DNA from: Marinicella meishanensis
GTDB taxonomy: Bacteria > Pseudomonadota > Gammaproteobacteria > Xanthomonadales > Marinicellaceae
Assembly: GCF_019931145.1 (NCBI RefSeq)
Contig: NZ_JAIOUV010000005.1
Coordinates: 1 to 64,000 of the forward strand
DNA: 64,000 bases
Reading direction: 5' to 3'
The position numbers and the translations under genes were made by a program. The notes beneath the pieces were generated by a model. The model did not search any database. It had not been told where the DNA came from and saw nothing but the letters and a program-made list of their open reading frames with translations. Positions 16,424 to 25,460 of this stretch are shown piece by piece (positions within the stretch are counted from its first letter, which is position 1; each line of letters opens with the position of its first letter).

Positions 16424-18087
16424 GCAGTCTTTCCTTTCCATTGCAGGCCCAGATACATGGTTATGGCCGCCAATACGATGGCCAACCACGGCGAGAAGCC
16501 AAAACTTGCCGGGATGATACCGACCACCATGGCAAAACCACCGGCATAAAAAGCATAGGGGATTTGCGTGCGGACGTGTTCAATGTGATCACAACCCGAA
16601 GCCATCGAGGACAATATGGTGGTGTCCGAGATGGGTGAACAATGGTCGCCCCATACGGCACCCGCCAACACGCTGGCTATGGTGCAGTACAAGAGGTAGA
16701 AGTAGGCCGGATCCATCACCCCTTGGGCCTCCATCATGTTCCAAGTGATGGGCACCACCAAAGGAATCAGGATGCCCATGGCGCCCCAACTGGAGCCAGT
16801 GGCAAAAGCCGTTAATGCCGCCAACAAAAAGGTCAGCAAGGGCAACCAGTGGACTGACAATGTATCGGCAATCAAGGTGGTGATGTATTGGCTGGTTTCC
16901 AATTGGTCGCAAACCGCCGACAAGGACCAAGCCAGGATCAGAATCACCATGGCCAAAATCATCGGCTTGATGCCCTTCAACCAGGCATTGACGGTTTGTT
17001 GCAAGGTCAAAATGCGTTGGACCAAACTCAAAATGGCGGCCACCAGGACCCCAGCCATGGTGCCCCATAACAAGGCTTTGTATGAATTGGCATTGCCCAC
17101 CACATCACGCAAGGTTTGGTTGGGGTTGTCCGGATCCAAACCGGTGATGTACAGACCAAACAGCACCACACCGATCAAAGTCGCGAATGGCAAAATGGCA
17201 TTGATGGCGCGGTGTGGTTTGTCTTCGACCGGATCAATTTCTTCGGTGGGGTGTTGAATGGTGACTTCTTGGACGGAGGTGGCATTGCGGGCTTTGACTT
17301 CGGCCTGGTACATCGGCCCGATGTCTTTGCCCGTGGCCGCCACCATGATGGTCAAAAACAAAGCCAATATGGGATAGAAACTGAAAGGAATGGTTTGCAA
17401 GAACACCCCATAGCCACCCATGTCGGTGTAGCCAACCACCTTAAGGGCGTCATCGATCAAGCCCACCTGATAGCCCACCCAAGTGGTGACCAAAGCCAGA
17501 CAGGCGATGGGAGCGGCGGTGGAATCAACCAGATAGGCCAATTTTTCACGGGAGATTTTCATGCGATCGGTGACTGGACGCATGGTGTTGCCCACCACCA
17601 AAGAGTTGGCGTAGTCATCAAAAAAGATGCTCAAACCCATGCCAACGGTGGCCAGTGAGGCCCGTTTCACGGAATTGGCCCAGCGCAAGATGAGGTTGAC
17701 AATGCCTTGCATGCCACCATTGCGAGAAGTGATCCCCACCATGCCGCCAATCATCAAAGAGAACAGGATGATGGAAGCGCGGTCTGCATCAGCCAGTGAA
17801 TTCACTGCATAAACTTCCAGGGTGGTCAATGGCGCGGTCACCAGGCCTGACAACTCCATGCCGCCCACCACCCACACTCCGAACACCAAACCGGTGAACA
17901 GGGCCGGAATGACCTGTCTGAAAATCAGTGCAATGGCAATGGCCAACAAGGGCGGGAGCACCGCCAACCAGGTGCCGGCGTGGGCCACTTTGACCGCTTC
18001 TTTGGTGGCTTCTTGGGCAATTGACAGGCCAGATAAAGCTAGTAATATCAAAGATATATAAAGTTTATTTAATGTAAATAATCGCAT
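16420..18087 (-). CDS. NhaC-type Na+/H+ antiporter family membrane protein
   Basis: 555 aa with 11-13 hydrophobic segments. The N-terminus (LYISLILLALSGLSIAQ) looks like a cleavable signal peptide before the first true helix. Family marks: FFDDYANSLVVG, STAAPIACLALVTTW, FATGSSWGAMGILIP and VWGDHCSPISDTTILSS, the last being diagnostic for the Na_H_antiporter (NhaC/YuiF) fold. The substrate could be Na+/H+ or an organic ion exchange; the sequence does not decide. The stop overlaps the Nudix start. Confidence 0.88.
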   Translation of the reverse strand: MRLFTLNKLYISLILLALSGLSIAQEATKEAVKVAHAGTWLAVLPPLLAIAIALIFRQVIPALFTGLVFGVWVVGGMELSGLVTAPLTTLEVYAVNSLADADRASIILFSLMIGGMVGITSRNGGMQGIVNLILRWANSVKRASLATVGMGLSIFFDDYANSLVVGNTMRPVTDRMKISREKLAYLVDSTAAPIACLALVTTWVGYQVGLIDDALKVVGYTDMGGYGVFLQTIPFSFYPILALFLTIMVAATGKDIGPMYQAEVKARNATSVQEVTIQHPTEEIDPVEDKPHRAINAILPFATLIGVVLFGLYITGLDPDNPNQTLRDVVGNANSYKALLWGTMAGVLVAAILSLVQRILTLQQTVNAWLKGIKPMILAMVILILAWSLSAVCDQLETSQYITTLIADTLSVHWLPLLTFLLAALTAFATGSSWGAMGILIPLVVPITWNMMEAQGVMDPAYFYLLYCTIASVLAGAVWGDHCSPISDTTILSSMASGCDHIEHVRTQIPYAFYAGGFAMVVGIIPASFGFSPWLAIVLAAITMYLGLQWKGKTA

Positions 18088-18160
18088 AAATGTTGGTGGT
18101 TGTAGTTCTCAAGCAGGCGGTCTGTGGCACCGCAGAATTGGTGTTTGATCGGTGATTCTA

Positions 18161-18871
18161 TCATCCCCTTTGATTTAATGCATCCAAGCGTTCAACACTG
18201 CCCACATCCACCCACAAGCCCTGGTGCAATTGGGCGGTGGCGCGTTGCTGACTGATGGCGGCTTGCAGATGTGGCAACAATTTGAACACCGCTTGCTCAA
18301 ATGGGGGTTGCAAGAATTCGGGGTGGTACAAACCTATGCCGGCATAGGTGTGATGAGCAGGAGCGTGTTCTTTGAGGGTCAATTGAGGGACTTGGTTGGG
18401 CGCGGTATTCAACCCAAAATCGCCGGCAGGGTGGTGCACAGGGTTGTTGACCAAAACCAAATTGACCGTGTGATTCGGTGGCAATGGCTGCAGGGTTTGA
18501 AAATCAAAATCGGTGAACACATCGGCATTGACCACCACAAATGGCTCTGGTTTGGCTTGACCGGTGGTCAACAGCGGCAGGGCTTTGAGCATGCCACCTC
18601 CGGTTTCCAGGGGGCCGTCGGTTTCGATGGAAAATTGCACTTGAGCGCTGGCCATGTGCGGCTTTTTGAGTAGCTCAGAAACGAAGTCGATGATTTGTTG
18701 GTGCAGCCAACTGACATTGATCACCCAGTCCGTGATGCCCGCCTGCAGCAAGGCTTCCATGTGGTATTGAATCAGCGGTTTACCGCGGACTGCAATCAAT
18801 GGTTTGGGGGTGTGATCGGTCAATGGCCTGAGGCGTTCGCCCCGTCCAGCGGCAAAGATCAGGGCTTTCAT
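18161..18871 (-). CDS. murU: N-acetylmuramate alpha-1-phosphate uridylyltransferase MurU
   Basis: 236 aa. Nucleotidyltransferase signature AAGRGERLRPLTDHTPKPL at residues 7-25, then VVNADVF with the metal-binding Asp. It makes UDP-MurNAc from MurNAc-1-phosphate in the cell-wall recycling bypass described in Pseudomonas. It overlaps the kinase gene upstream by four bases, the normal amgK-murU pairing, which sets it apart from other sugar nucleotidyltransferases. Confidence 0.93.
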   Translation of the reverse strand: MKALIFAAGRGERLRPLTDHTPKPLIAVRGKPLIQYHMEALLQAGITDWVINVSWLHQQIIDFVSELLKKPHMASAQVQFSIETDGPLETGGGMLKALPLLTTGQAKPEPFVVVNADVFTDFDFQTLQPLPPNHTVNLVLVNNPVHHPAGDFGLNTAPNQVPQLTLKEHAPAHHTYAGIGLYHPEFLQPPFEQAVFKLLPHLQAAISQQRATAQLHQGLWVDVGSVERLDALNQRG

Positions 18872-19866
18872 GCTTTGGTGACCAACTTCGGTTGTAAGTC
18901 AGCCATCATGTGGCCAAAGGCCTGTAAATCTGGGTGCTGGGCAGCCACCTGTAACACATATTTGAGGGTGCGGGGGATGTCGTGCAGGTAGCCGGCTTTG
19001 CCATCGCGGTAATTCAAGCGGCAAAAAATGCCGATGGCTTTGAGGTGTCGTTGCATGCCCATCAAGTCGAACCAGCGTTGGTATTGGGCAAAAGAAACCG
19101 CTGACTGGGTGGCCGGAGGCAGCCGCTGCCAATGATAATGACACCAGGCATCGATCTGCGCGGGCTCCCAACTGATGTAACAATCGCGCAACAAAGAGAC
19201 CATGTCATAAGTCAATGGCCCCCAGACCGCATCTTGAAAGTCAATCACCCCGGGGGTGACCTCATCTTTTTGGGGGTTGCCCAGCACCATCAGGTTGCGG
19301 CTGTGATAATCGCGATGCACCAGCACCTGTGGTTGGGCCAAAGCATTGGCCGCCAACAGCTCGAAAGTGTGATCGAACAAATGTTGTTGATCGGGGGTCA
19401 AGCTCAAGCCGAGGTGTTCTTGGACAAACCAGTCGATGCACAACTGCATCTCTTGCCTGAGCAATGGCGCATCATACAGCGGCAACCAAGTCGGTTGGGG
19501 GATGGCTTGCAGGGCCACGAGGGTGTCCATGGCACCTTGATACAAATGATCGGCGGTGTCGTCAGTCAACACATCCAAATACAAAGTGGAACCGAGGTCA
19601 CTGAGCAGCAAAAACCCTTGAGACAAGTCCTGTGCCAAAATTTGGGGGGCGGCAATTTGGTGTTGGATCAACAATTGTTGGACTGCCACAAATGGATGAC
19701 AGTCCTCGTGTTCGGGTGGGGCATCCATCAAAATGTGGCTGCCCTGATCACTGGAGACCCGGTAATAGGAACGAAAACTGGCGTCTTCGGAAGCCGCCGT
19801 TACCTGAATGGCTTGGTCACCATAATGGGCTGCCAGCCATTGCTGGCGCTGCGCCTTGCGGTTCAT
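18868..19866 (-). CDS. amgK: Anomeric MurNAc/GlcNAc kinase AmgK
   Basis: 332 aa, aminoglycoside-phosphotransferase fold. The catalytic loop VLVHRDYHSRNLMVL (HRDxHxxN) and the metal site VIDFQDAVWGP are intact. It phosphorylates the anomeric hydroxyl of MurNAc or GlcNAc, feeding MurU. The pathway lets recycled murein sugar re-enter UDP-MurNAc synthesis without fosfomycin-sensitive MurA. With anmK at 39,497 the window holds both entry kinases of murein-sugar salvage. Confidence 0.93.
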   Translation of the reverse strand: MNRKAQRQQWLAAHYGDQAIQVTAASEDASFRSYYRVSSDQGSHILMDAPPEHEDCHPFVAVQQLLIQHQIAAPQILAQDLSQGFLLLSDLGSTLYLDVLTDDTADHLYQGAMDTLVALQAIPQPTWLPLYDAPLLRQEMQLCIDWFVQEHLGLSLTPDQQHLFDHTFELLAANALAQPQVLVHRDYHSRNLMVLGNPQKDEVTPGVIDFQDAVWGPLTYDMVSLLRDCYISWEPAQIDAWCHYHWQRLPPATQSAVSFAQYQRWFDLMGMQRHLKAIGIFCRLNYRDGKAGYLHDIPRTLKYVLQVAAQHPDLQAFGHMMADLQPKLVTKA

Positions 19867-19878
19867 CAGGGGAGGGAA

Positions 19879-20181
19879 TCAGTTGGTAGGATTGGACTCG
19901 CTGGAGCGGTTTTTTTTCAACACCGTGGTGATCACGTGTTGGTGTTCAAAATAAACCACAAAATCGGCATACTCCCATCGGGTGATGGGTGGTTCACCCA
20001 CCGGTGCCGATTCGGCCATGGGGTCACCATAAGCGGCCCTGACTTGATTCATGGTGGCGGATTTCTGCGGCACATCCACGCCAGATTTGGCGGCCACTCG
20101 GTCAATCAGCAACACATCGGCTTGGGCTGACAAAGAAAAAAGCATCATTATGAACAGTGACTTGATTGCAGTGCTACGCAT
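19879..20181 (-). CDS. Small periplasmic protein next to amgK
   Basis: 100 aa. Signal peptide with hydrophobic core LFIMMLFSLSAQA and cleavage near residue 21. The mature part MNQVRAAYGDPMAESAPVGEPPITRWEYADFVVYFEHQHVITTVLK looks like a short SmpA/OmlA-type beta module. Similar small exported proteins lie beside this kind of gene in other gammaproteobacteria, but no function is known to me. It ends 12 bases before amgK and probably leads that operon. Confidence 0.75.
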   Translation of the reverse strand: MRSTAIKSLFIMMLFSLSAQADVLLIDRVAAKSGVDVPQKSATMNQVRAAYGDPMAESAPVGEPPITRWEYADFVVYFEHQHVITTVLKKNRSSESNPTN

Positions 20182-20323
20182 GGCTTATGACTCAATAAAA
20201 AAGACATTTATACAACATTTTGCAGTTTATGTCACATCATCTGGATAAAATGAGACTTGAATCGCAAAAGGCTCAATTCAACCGAGTCAATGAATTTGCT
20301 GTGTCATTAAAGCACCATTCCAC

Positions 20324-20329
20324 TATAAT
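20324..20329 (+). promoter_or_regulatory. TATAAT box six bases before the plsC start codon (possible leaderless promoter)
   Basis: A perfect -10 hexamer is followed by GCAGCG and the ATG at 20336. A transcript starting the usual 6-7 bases after the box would begin at the ATG. No Shine-Dalgarno sequence is present. The -35 region is poor (GTGTCA at 17-bp spacing). Confidence 0.45.
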
Positions 20330-20335
20330 GCAGCG

Positions 20336-21064
20336 ATGAAAAAATTCTGGGGTCAAATTTATCAAATTTACGTGTGGCTGCTGCTGTATCCGCTGGCTTG
20401 GTTGTTGACCATCGTGGTGGCCGTGTTGGTCAGTGTGTTCTCCATTCTGGGCGCTGCCCGCTTTGCCGGGCGCCATATCGCCCGCACTTGGGGGCGGTTG
20501 ATCTTGTGGATCACCCCGGTGTGGGTCAAGCGCCATGGCATGGAACGAATACAACCGGGTCAGTCATATGTGGTGGTGGCCAACCACCAAAGCACCTATG
20601 ATATTTTGTTGGTTTATGGCTATTTACCCCTGGATTTCAAATGGGTGATGAAGATTGAGCTGCGCAAAATGCCCTTTGTGGGTTTCGCCTGTGAAAAGAT
20701 GGGCCACATTTATGTGGACCGCAAAAACCGCAGTGCTTCCATCAAAGCCATGCAAGCAGCCAAAGACCGTTTGGTCAATGGCACCTCGGTGTTTTTCTTC
20801 CCCGAAGGCACGCGCAGCAACGGGGCCGATTTGAAGCCATTCAAGAAAGGGGCGTTTCGCATGGCCCGGGATTTGGGTTTGCCCATCTTGCCGGTGTCCA
20901 TTTCGGGGGCAGATCGGGTGATGCCCACCGGCAGCTTGAAAGTGTTGCCTGGCACCATCAACATGACCTTTCATCAACCCATCAGCAGCGACCAGGTACA
21001 GGAACTGGGGGACCAGGAACTGATCAAGATGACCGAAGCGTTGGTTGCCGCTGGCATTCATTAA
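20336..21064 (+). CDS. plsC: 1-acyl-sn-glycerol-3-phosphate acyltransferase PlsC
   Basis: 242 aa. It makes phosphatidic acid from lysophosphatidic acid at the inner membrane. Two N-terminal hydrophobic segments (11-38, 52-62) are followed by the acyltransferase motif NHQSTYD (His84, Asp89) and the glycerol-phosphate motif FPEGTR (155-160). VDRKNR and PILPVSISG complete the PlsC pattern. It lies upstream of lapA-lapB, so lipid and LPS functions are grouped. Confidence 0.93.
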   Translation: MKKFWGQIYQIYVWLLLYPLAWLLTIVVAVLVSVFSILGAARFAGRHIARTWGRLILWITPVWVKRHGMERIQPGQSYVVVANHQSTYDILLVYGYLPLDFKWVMKIELRKMPFVGFACEKMGHIYVDRKNRSASIKAMQAAKDRLVNGTSVFFFPEGTRSNGADLKPFKKGAFRMARDLGLPILPVSISGADRVMPTGSLKVLPGTINMTFHQPISSDQVQELGDQELIKMTEALVAAGIH

Positions 21065-21075
21065 CCCGTTCAATC

Positions 21076-21081
21076 TATAAT
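21076..21081 (+). promoter_or_regulatory. TATAAT box six bases before the lapA start codon
   Basis: TATAAT, then GCTGAC, then the ATG at 21088: the same spacing as at plsC, again with no Shine-Dalgarno sequence and no good -35. It could give a leaderless lapA-lapB transcript independent of plsC. Confidence 0.4.
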
Positions 21082-21087
21082 GCTGAC

Positions 21088-21441
21088 ATGAGCACGATCA
21101 AAAAAATATTCACTTTGGCGCTGGTCTTGTTGCTGTTGATTGCAGCGGTGGCCATCAGCAGCCTCAATGCCGACGCCGTGACCCTGAATTTATATTGGTA
21201 CCAATTGAGTTTGCCTTTGGGTTTCATGCTGTTGTTGTTTGTGGCTATGGGCTTGTTGGTTGGCTTGGTGGTGGGCTGGTTGTTTTGGACCTGGCCAACT
21301 GCCCGCCAGAAACTGTATTGGGAACGCGAGTATTTCAAGTTAAAACAGGCCGCTGAGCAAGCCACAGAGCAGGCTGCTGCAGCCGAATCCAAGCCAGCAG
21401 CCACGGCAGCAACGACACCGGTGGTGGTCAACAACCCATGA
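21088..21441 (+). CDS. lapA: LapA-family inner-membrane protein (DUF1049)
   Basis: 117 aa. Two membrane helices (about 6-26 and 42-66) flank a short LNLYWYQLSLPLG loop, the DUF1049/YciS pattern. An Ala/Glu-rich cytoplasmic tail (RQKLYWEREYFKLKQAAEQATEQ) follows. In E. coli LapA works with LapB to control LpxC breakdown by FtsH and so LPS level. The next gene, lapB, overlaps it by four bases. Confidence 0.88.
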   Translation: MSTIKKIFTLALVLLLLIAAVAISSLNADAVTLNLYWYQLSLPLGFMLLLFVAMGLLVGLVVGWLFWTWPTARQKLYWEREYFKLKQAAEQATEQAAAAESKPAATAATTPVVVNNP

Positions 21442-22619
21442 CCTCTCAGTTCCTTTGGGTTTCACTGGCTTTGTTGGCCGGCATCTTGATGGGCTTGTAT
21501 TTGGCAGTGATCCTGCGTTCAGGCAAAACCCAACGCACCTTTCAACAATTGAATCACCGCTATTTCAAAGGTTTGAACTACCTGCTTAATGATGAGTCTG
21601 ACAAAGCCATCGACGTCTTCATCCAGTTGGCCGAAACGTCACAAGAAACCTTTGAGCCACAATTGGCCTTGGGTAATTTGTACCGCCGCAAAGGTGAAGT
21701 GGATCGGGCCATTAAATTGCACCAAGCCCTGATTGCTCAGGCGGAACTGCCTGAACGCTATCGCACCCGCGCCTTGTTGGCCATCGGCAAAGATTACATG
21801 AGTGCGGGCTTGTTGGACCGGGCCGAAGTGCTGTTTTCTGAATTGGTTGAAATTGAAGCCCACACGCCGGAAGCCTTGCAATCGCTGGTGGAAATTTATC
21901 AGCAAGAACAAGACTGGCTGCAAGCCATCAAATCGGCCAGTCGATTCCAAAGCGCCTCCAACCGCAACATGCAAACCCCCATGGGTCATTATTATTGTGA
22001 GTTGGCCGATTTTTCGTTACAACAGGAAGATGAAGAGCAGGCGGAAAAATACCTGGCTTCGGCCTTGCGGGTGGACGAAAAGTCCGTGCGGGCACCATTG
22101 ATCCAAGCCAAAATTCATCAAAACAAAGGCCAGTGGCAAGCCGCCATTGAGCAGTATTTGGCGGCCAAACAGGCCGACCCTTCATTCATTCCTTTGTTCA
22201 TCAATGACATGGCCCAATGTTATTTGGAGTCGAATCAGGGTGATGAACTGGAACAGCTGTTGCTGTCCTGGATTCAATCCTACAAGGGCGTGTCGCCGGT
22301 GCTGACCCTGGCCAATTGGTATGCCCAAAAGTACGATGAGGCCAAAGCCACCGAGTTTTTGACCGAGCAATTGCATAATCGGGCGTCATTCAAAGGCTTG
22401 AATGCCTTGATTGAAATGAATAAAGCGGAACTCAGCCAATTGGGCAATGACTTTGCTTATTTCAATGTGCTCAAAGATTTGATCGATAAGTTATTGAAAA
22501 ACAAGCCCAAACTGCGCTGCCGAAAATGCGGATTTGGGGCCAAATCGCTGCATTGGCAATGCCCCAGTTGTAAGAATTGGGGGGTGGTGAAGCCGATCTA
22601 TGGATTGGAGTCTGAGTAA
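21438..22619 (+). CDS. lapB: Lipopolysaccharide assembly protein LapB (YciM)
   Basis: 393 aa, usual length. One N-terminal anchor (residues 5-27), then six to nine TPR repeats (ALGNLYRRKGEVDRAIKLH is a clear one) and a C-terminal rubredoxin-type zinc ribbon with CRKCGF and CPSCKNWG near residues 360-378. It is an adaptor in the LpxC-FtsH regulation of LPS synthesis. The four-base overlap with lapA and the 20-base overlap with the next gene show a tight operon. Confidence 0.95.
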   Translation: MTSQFLWVSLALLAGILMGLYLAVILRSGKTQRTFQQLNHRYFKGLNYLLNDESDKAIDVFIQLAETSQETFEPQLALGNLYRRKGEVDRAIKLHQALIAQAELPERYRTRALLAIGKDYMSAGLLDRAEVLFSELVEIEAHTPEALQSLVEIYQQEQDWLQAIKSASRFQSASNRNMQTPMGHYYCELADFSLQQEDEEQAEKYLASALRVDEKSVRAPLIQAKIHQNKGQWQAAIEQYLAAKQADPSFIPLFINDMAQCYLESNQGDELEQLLLSWIQSYKGVSPVLTLANWYAQKYDEAKATEFLTEQLHNRASFKGLNALIEMNKAELSQLGNDFAYFNVLKDLIDKLLKNKPKLRCRKCGFGAKSLHWQCPSCKNWGVVKPIYGLESE

Positions 22620-23568
22620 TCCAAGCCTGCTCAGCGGCCTGTTGGCCGTCATCACCGGGCTGTTGCTGTGGTGGTATGCCTACCACAGTCCCAAAGCGCT
22701 GATCGATGTGTCAGAGGACCGCAGCTTGCATCGAGGCCGGGCCATCACTGGAGCCGGTTTGTATTTGTTCCTGCCATTTGCGCTGATGGGCTTGTGGCTG
22801 TATCCCTTGTTTGTGCCGTTGTCGGTGATCCTGTTGTTGTCGGTTTTGGGCTACTTGGATGACCGGTTTAAATTGTCTTTCCAGTTGCGCCTGTGGTGCC
22901 AACTGGCCGCTGCCATGTTGACCCTGTGGTCGGTGGGGGTGGATGCCCACCTGGGATGGCAGTTGTTCTTGGTACTGGGCCTGTTGTGGTGGGTCAATTT
23001 ATTCAACTTCATGGATGGTGCCAATGGCATGGCCGGTTTGCACGCCCTCGTGAGTTTGGCCTGTTATGGAGTGATTTTTGGCCAAGCCTTCAGTCAGGAC
23101 AGTGTGTTCACTTACTTGACCTGGGCCGGGGTGGTGTTGATGCTGATTTATTTGCTGTTCAACCTCATCCTGAAAAAACTGTTCATGGGTGATTCGGGCA
23201 GTCTGCCCTTGGCTTGGCTGCAGGCGGTATTGGCCTTGTATGCCATGGCCTATGACCTGCTGACGCCGTTGCAGGTGGCCATGTTGCATGTGGTGTTCAT
23301 CGTCGATGCCACCGCCACCTTGATGGTGCGCCTCAAACGAGGAGAAAACATCACCGCAGCGCATTCGACGCACTTTTACCAACGTTTGATCAAGAGCGGC
23401 TGGGCCCATTGGCAGGTGTCGCTTGCTTATGCGGCGGTCAGCTTATTGTGTGGTTTGTTGGTGGTCATGACCCAAAGCGCCACAACCGTTGTACAATATG
23501 CGCAAAGTTTTGTGGTCTATGGCTTGGGTATGGCTGTATTTATTAAATTCTACAAACTGGGACGTTAA
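22600..23568 (+). CDS. WecA/WbpL-like undecaprenyl-phosphate sugar-1-phosphate transferase
   Basis: 322 aa with about 10 membrane helices, glycosyltransferase family 4 (MraY/WecA). LGYLDDRFKL has the DD motif at 87-88, NFMDGANGMAG (136-146) the catalytic Asp motif, and FMGDSGSLPLAW (195-206) the next loop. HSTHFYQRLIKSG is the sugar-recognition loop, of the WbpL type. It starts glycan-lipid synthesis for O-antigen or another surface glycan. The start overlaps lapB by 20 bases. The nucleotide-sugar dehydratase follows, as in wbpL-wbpM of Pseudomonas. Confidence 0.88.
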   Translation: MDWSLSNPSLLSGLLAVITGLLLWWYAYHSPKALIDVSEDRSLHRGRAITGAGLYLFLPFALMGLWLYPLFVPLSVILLLSVLGYLDDRFKLSFQLRLWCQLAAAMLTLWSVGVDAHLGWQLFLVLGLLWWVNLFNFMDGANGMAGLHALVSLACYGVIFGQAFSQDSVFTYLTWAGVVLMLIYLLFNLILKKLFMGDSGSLPLAWLQAVLALYAMAYDLLTPLQVAMLHVVFIVDATATLMVRLKRGENITAAHSTHFYQRLIKSGWAHWQVSLAYAAVSLLCGLLVVMTQSATTVVQYAQSFVVYGLGMAVFIKFYKLGR

Positions 23569-23578
23569 ACTGAGGAGC

Positions 23579-25447
23579 ATGAAAAATCGCTTGTTGCATT
23601 TGAGGTTGGCTGTGGTGGCGCATGATTTGTTCATGACCTGGCTGGCCTGGGTGTTGTGCTTTTATATTCGTTACAGCATTTGGCCTGACGCACCGTCATT
23701 GCCGTTGTGGTCCTGGGAAGTGGCCGTGGTGATCCTGCTGCAAGGCTTGATCAGTTTTGCCTTTAACATGTACCGTGGCTTGTGGCGATTTGCCAGTGTG
23801 CCTGACCTGATCAATTTGGTGAAATCAGCCACTGTGGGCACCATCACCATTGCCTTATTTTTCTTTTTTATCAATCGTTTGGAAGGCATTCCTCGCAGTG
23901 TGCTGCTGATGTACCCTGTGGTATTGGTGCTGTTGTGGGGCGGACCCAGAATCAGTTACCGGATGTGGAAAGACCAGTATTTCAATTTGGCTGACCGCAA
24001 CAAGCCCCGAGTCATGATCATTGGCGCCGGCCACTTGGCCGATCTGTTCATCAGAAACGCGGCCAGCAGCCAGTCATGTCATGTGATCAGCATCATTGAC
24101 GACACACAAAGTTTGAAAGGCACCCAACTGCGAGGGGTGAAAATCCAGTCGGGCATGAACGACCTGGCGCAGATGGTGCAGGATTTCGCGGTTAATTTGG
24201 TGGTGATTGCCAAGCAAAACCCCAGTGCCTCACTGGTCAAACATGTGGTGGATGAATTGGCGGCCCTGGATGTGGCCATTCGGGTGGCACCGGATCCGGA
24301 TGACTACGAAAGCCAATTGATCAATGTCAATCAGCTGGAACCGATCACGGTGGAAGATTTGTTGGGCCGGGAGAAAGTGGAGTTGGATTGGCAGCCAGTG
24401 GCCGAGTTCATCAAAAACAAATCGGTGCTGGTCACCGGTGGTGGCGGTTCCATTGGTTCTGAATTGTGTCGCCAATTGGCGCGCATTGGGGTCAGCCAAT
24501 TGAGCATCATCGACCATTCAGAGTTCAATCTGTACGCCATTGACAAGGCATTGAACAACGAACACACCCCCATCAAATCGCATTTGGGTGATGTCACCAA
24601 CAAAGCCCATCTGTATCACATCTTTAAGTCCACCCAACCCGATGTGGTGTTCCATGCGGCCGCCTATAAGCATGTGCCGTTGTTGGAAAGCCACGCTTGC
24701 GAAGGGTTTTTGAACAATGTGGTTGGCACCCAAAATGTGGCCGATTGTTGCGCGGAATTCGGGGTCGAAAAAATGGTTTTGATTTCCACCGACAAGGCGG
24801 TCAATCCCCACAGTGTGATGGGGGCCACCAAACGCCTGGCCGAGAAATACTGCCAATACAAGAACCAGCAAAGCCAAACCGATTACCTGATTGTGCGGTT
24901 TGGTAATGTGCTGGGTTCTGCCGGCTCCGTGGTGCCTTTGTTTGAACAGCAAATCGCCGAGGGTGGACCGGTGACCGTGACCCATGAAAAAATGGAGCGC
25001 TACTTCATGACCATCGAAGAGGCGTGTCAGCTGATCTTGCAAAGTTTGGTACTGGGCAATGGCAATGAGATCATGGTTTTGGACATGGGCGAACCGGTTA
25101 AAATCAAATCTTTGGCCGAACGGATGATCGCCCTGTCAGGCAAAAGCAAAGAAGTGACGATCAAAATCACGGGCTTGCGAGAAGGGGAAAAGCTCTATGA
25201 GGAACTGCATTATGACATGGAGGATTTACAGCCCACAACCGTGAGCAAAATCAGTGCCGTGAAGAACGGCCAAACCCATACCGATCAATTAACCCAGCAA
25301 ATCCTCCAAGGACAGCAGTTGGCCTTGTCTTTTCAACACGATGCCGTGAAAAAAGTGTTGCTGCAATTGGTCCCTGAATTCAAAAGCCATGAACTGAAAT
25401 TGGTTGAGCAGGTAACACCTGCGGCCGACCACAACCCACGCAATTAG
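23579..25447 (+). CDS. Membrane-anchored nucleotide-sugar 4,6-dehydratase (CapD/WbpM family)
   Basis: 622 aa from the ATG at 23579, with GAGGAG directly upstream; a frame extension lies inside the previous gene. Four N-terminal helices (to residue 125) are followed by a degenerate Rossmann domain (VMIIGAGHLADLF) and a catalytic short-chain dehydrogenase domain with TGGGGSIGSE at 286-295. The STDKAVNPHSVMGATKR block has Met414 in place of the usual Tyr, with Lys418. This Ser-Met-Lys arrangement is characteristic of WbpM/FlaA1 C6-dehydratases acting on UDP-GlcNAc. It works after the initiating transferase in surface glycan synthesis. Confidence 0.9.
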   Translation: MKNRLLHLRLAVVAHDLFMTWLAWVLCFYIRYSIWPDAPSLPLWSWEVAVVILLQGLISFAFNMYRGLWRFASVPDLINLVKSATVGTITIALFFFFINRLEGIPRSVLLMYPVVLVLLWGGPRISYRMWKDQYFNLADRNKPRVMIIGAGHLADLFIRNAASSQSCHVISIIDDTQSLKGTQLRGVKIQSGMNDLAQMVQDFAVNLVVIAKQNPSASLVKHVVDELAALDVAIRVAPDPDDYESQLINVNQLEPITVEDLLGREKVELDWQPVAEFIKNKSVLVTGGGGSIGSELCRQLARIGVSQLSIIDHSEFNLYAIDKALNNEHTPIKSHLGDVTNKAHLYHIFKSTQPDVVFHAAAYKHVPLLESHACEGFLNNVVGTQNVADCCAEFGVEKMVLISTDKAVNPHSVMGATKRLAEKYCQYKNQQSQTDYLIVRFGNVLGSAGSVVPLFEQQIAEGGPVTVTHEKMERYFMTIEEACQLILQSLVLGNGNEIMVLDMGEPVKIKSLAERMIALSGKSKEVTIKITGLREGEKLYEELHYDMEDLQPTTVSKISAVKNGQTHTDQLTQQILQGQQLALSFQHDAVKKVLLQLVPEFKSHELKLVEQVTPAADHNPRN

Positions 25448-25460
25448 AAGCAACAATGAT

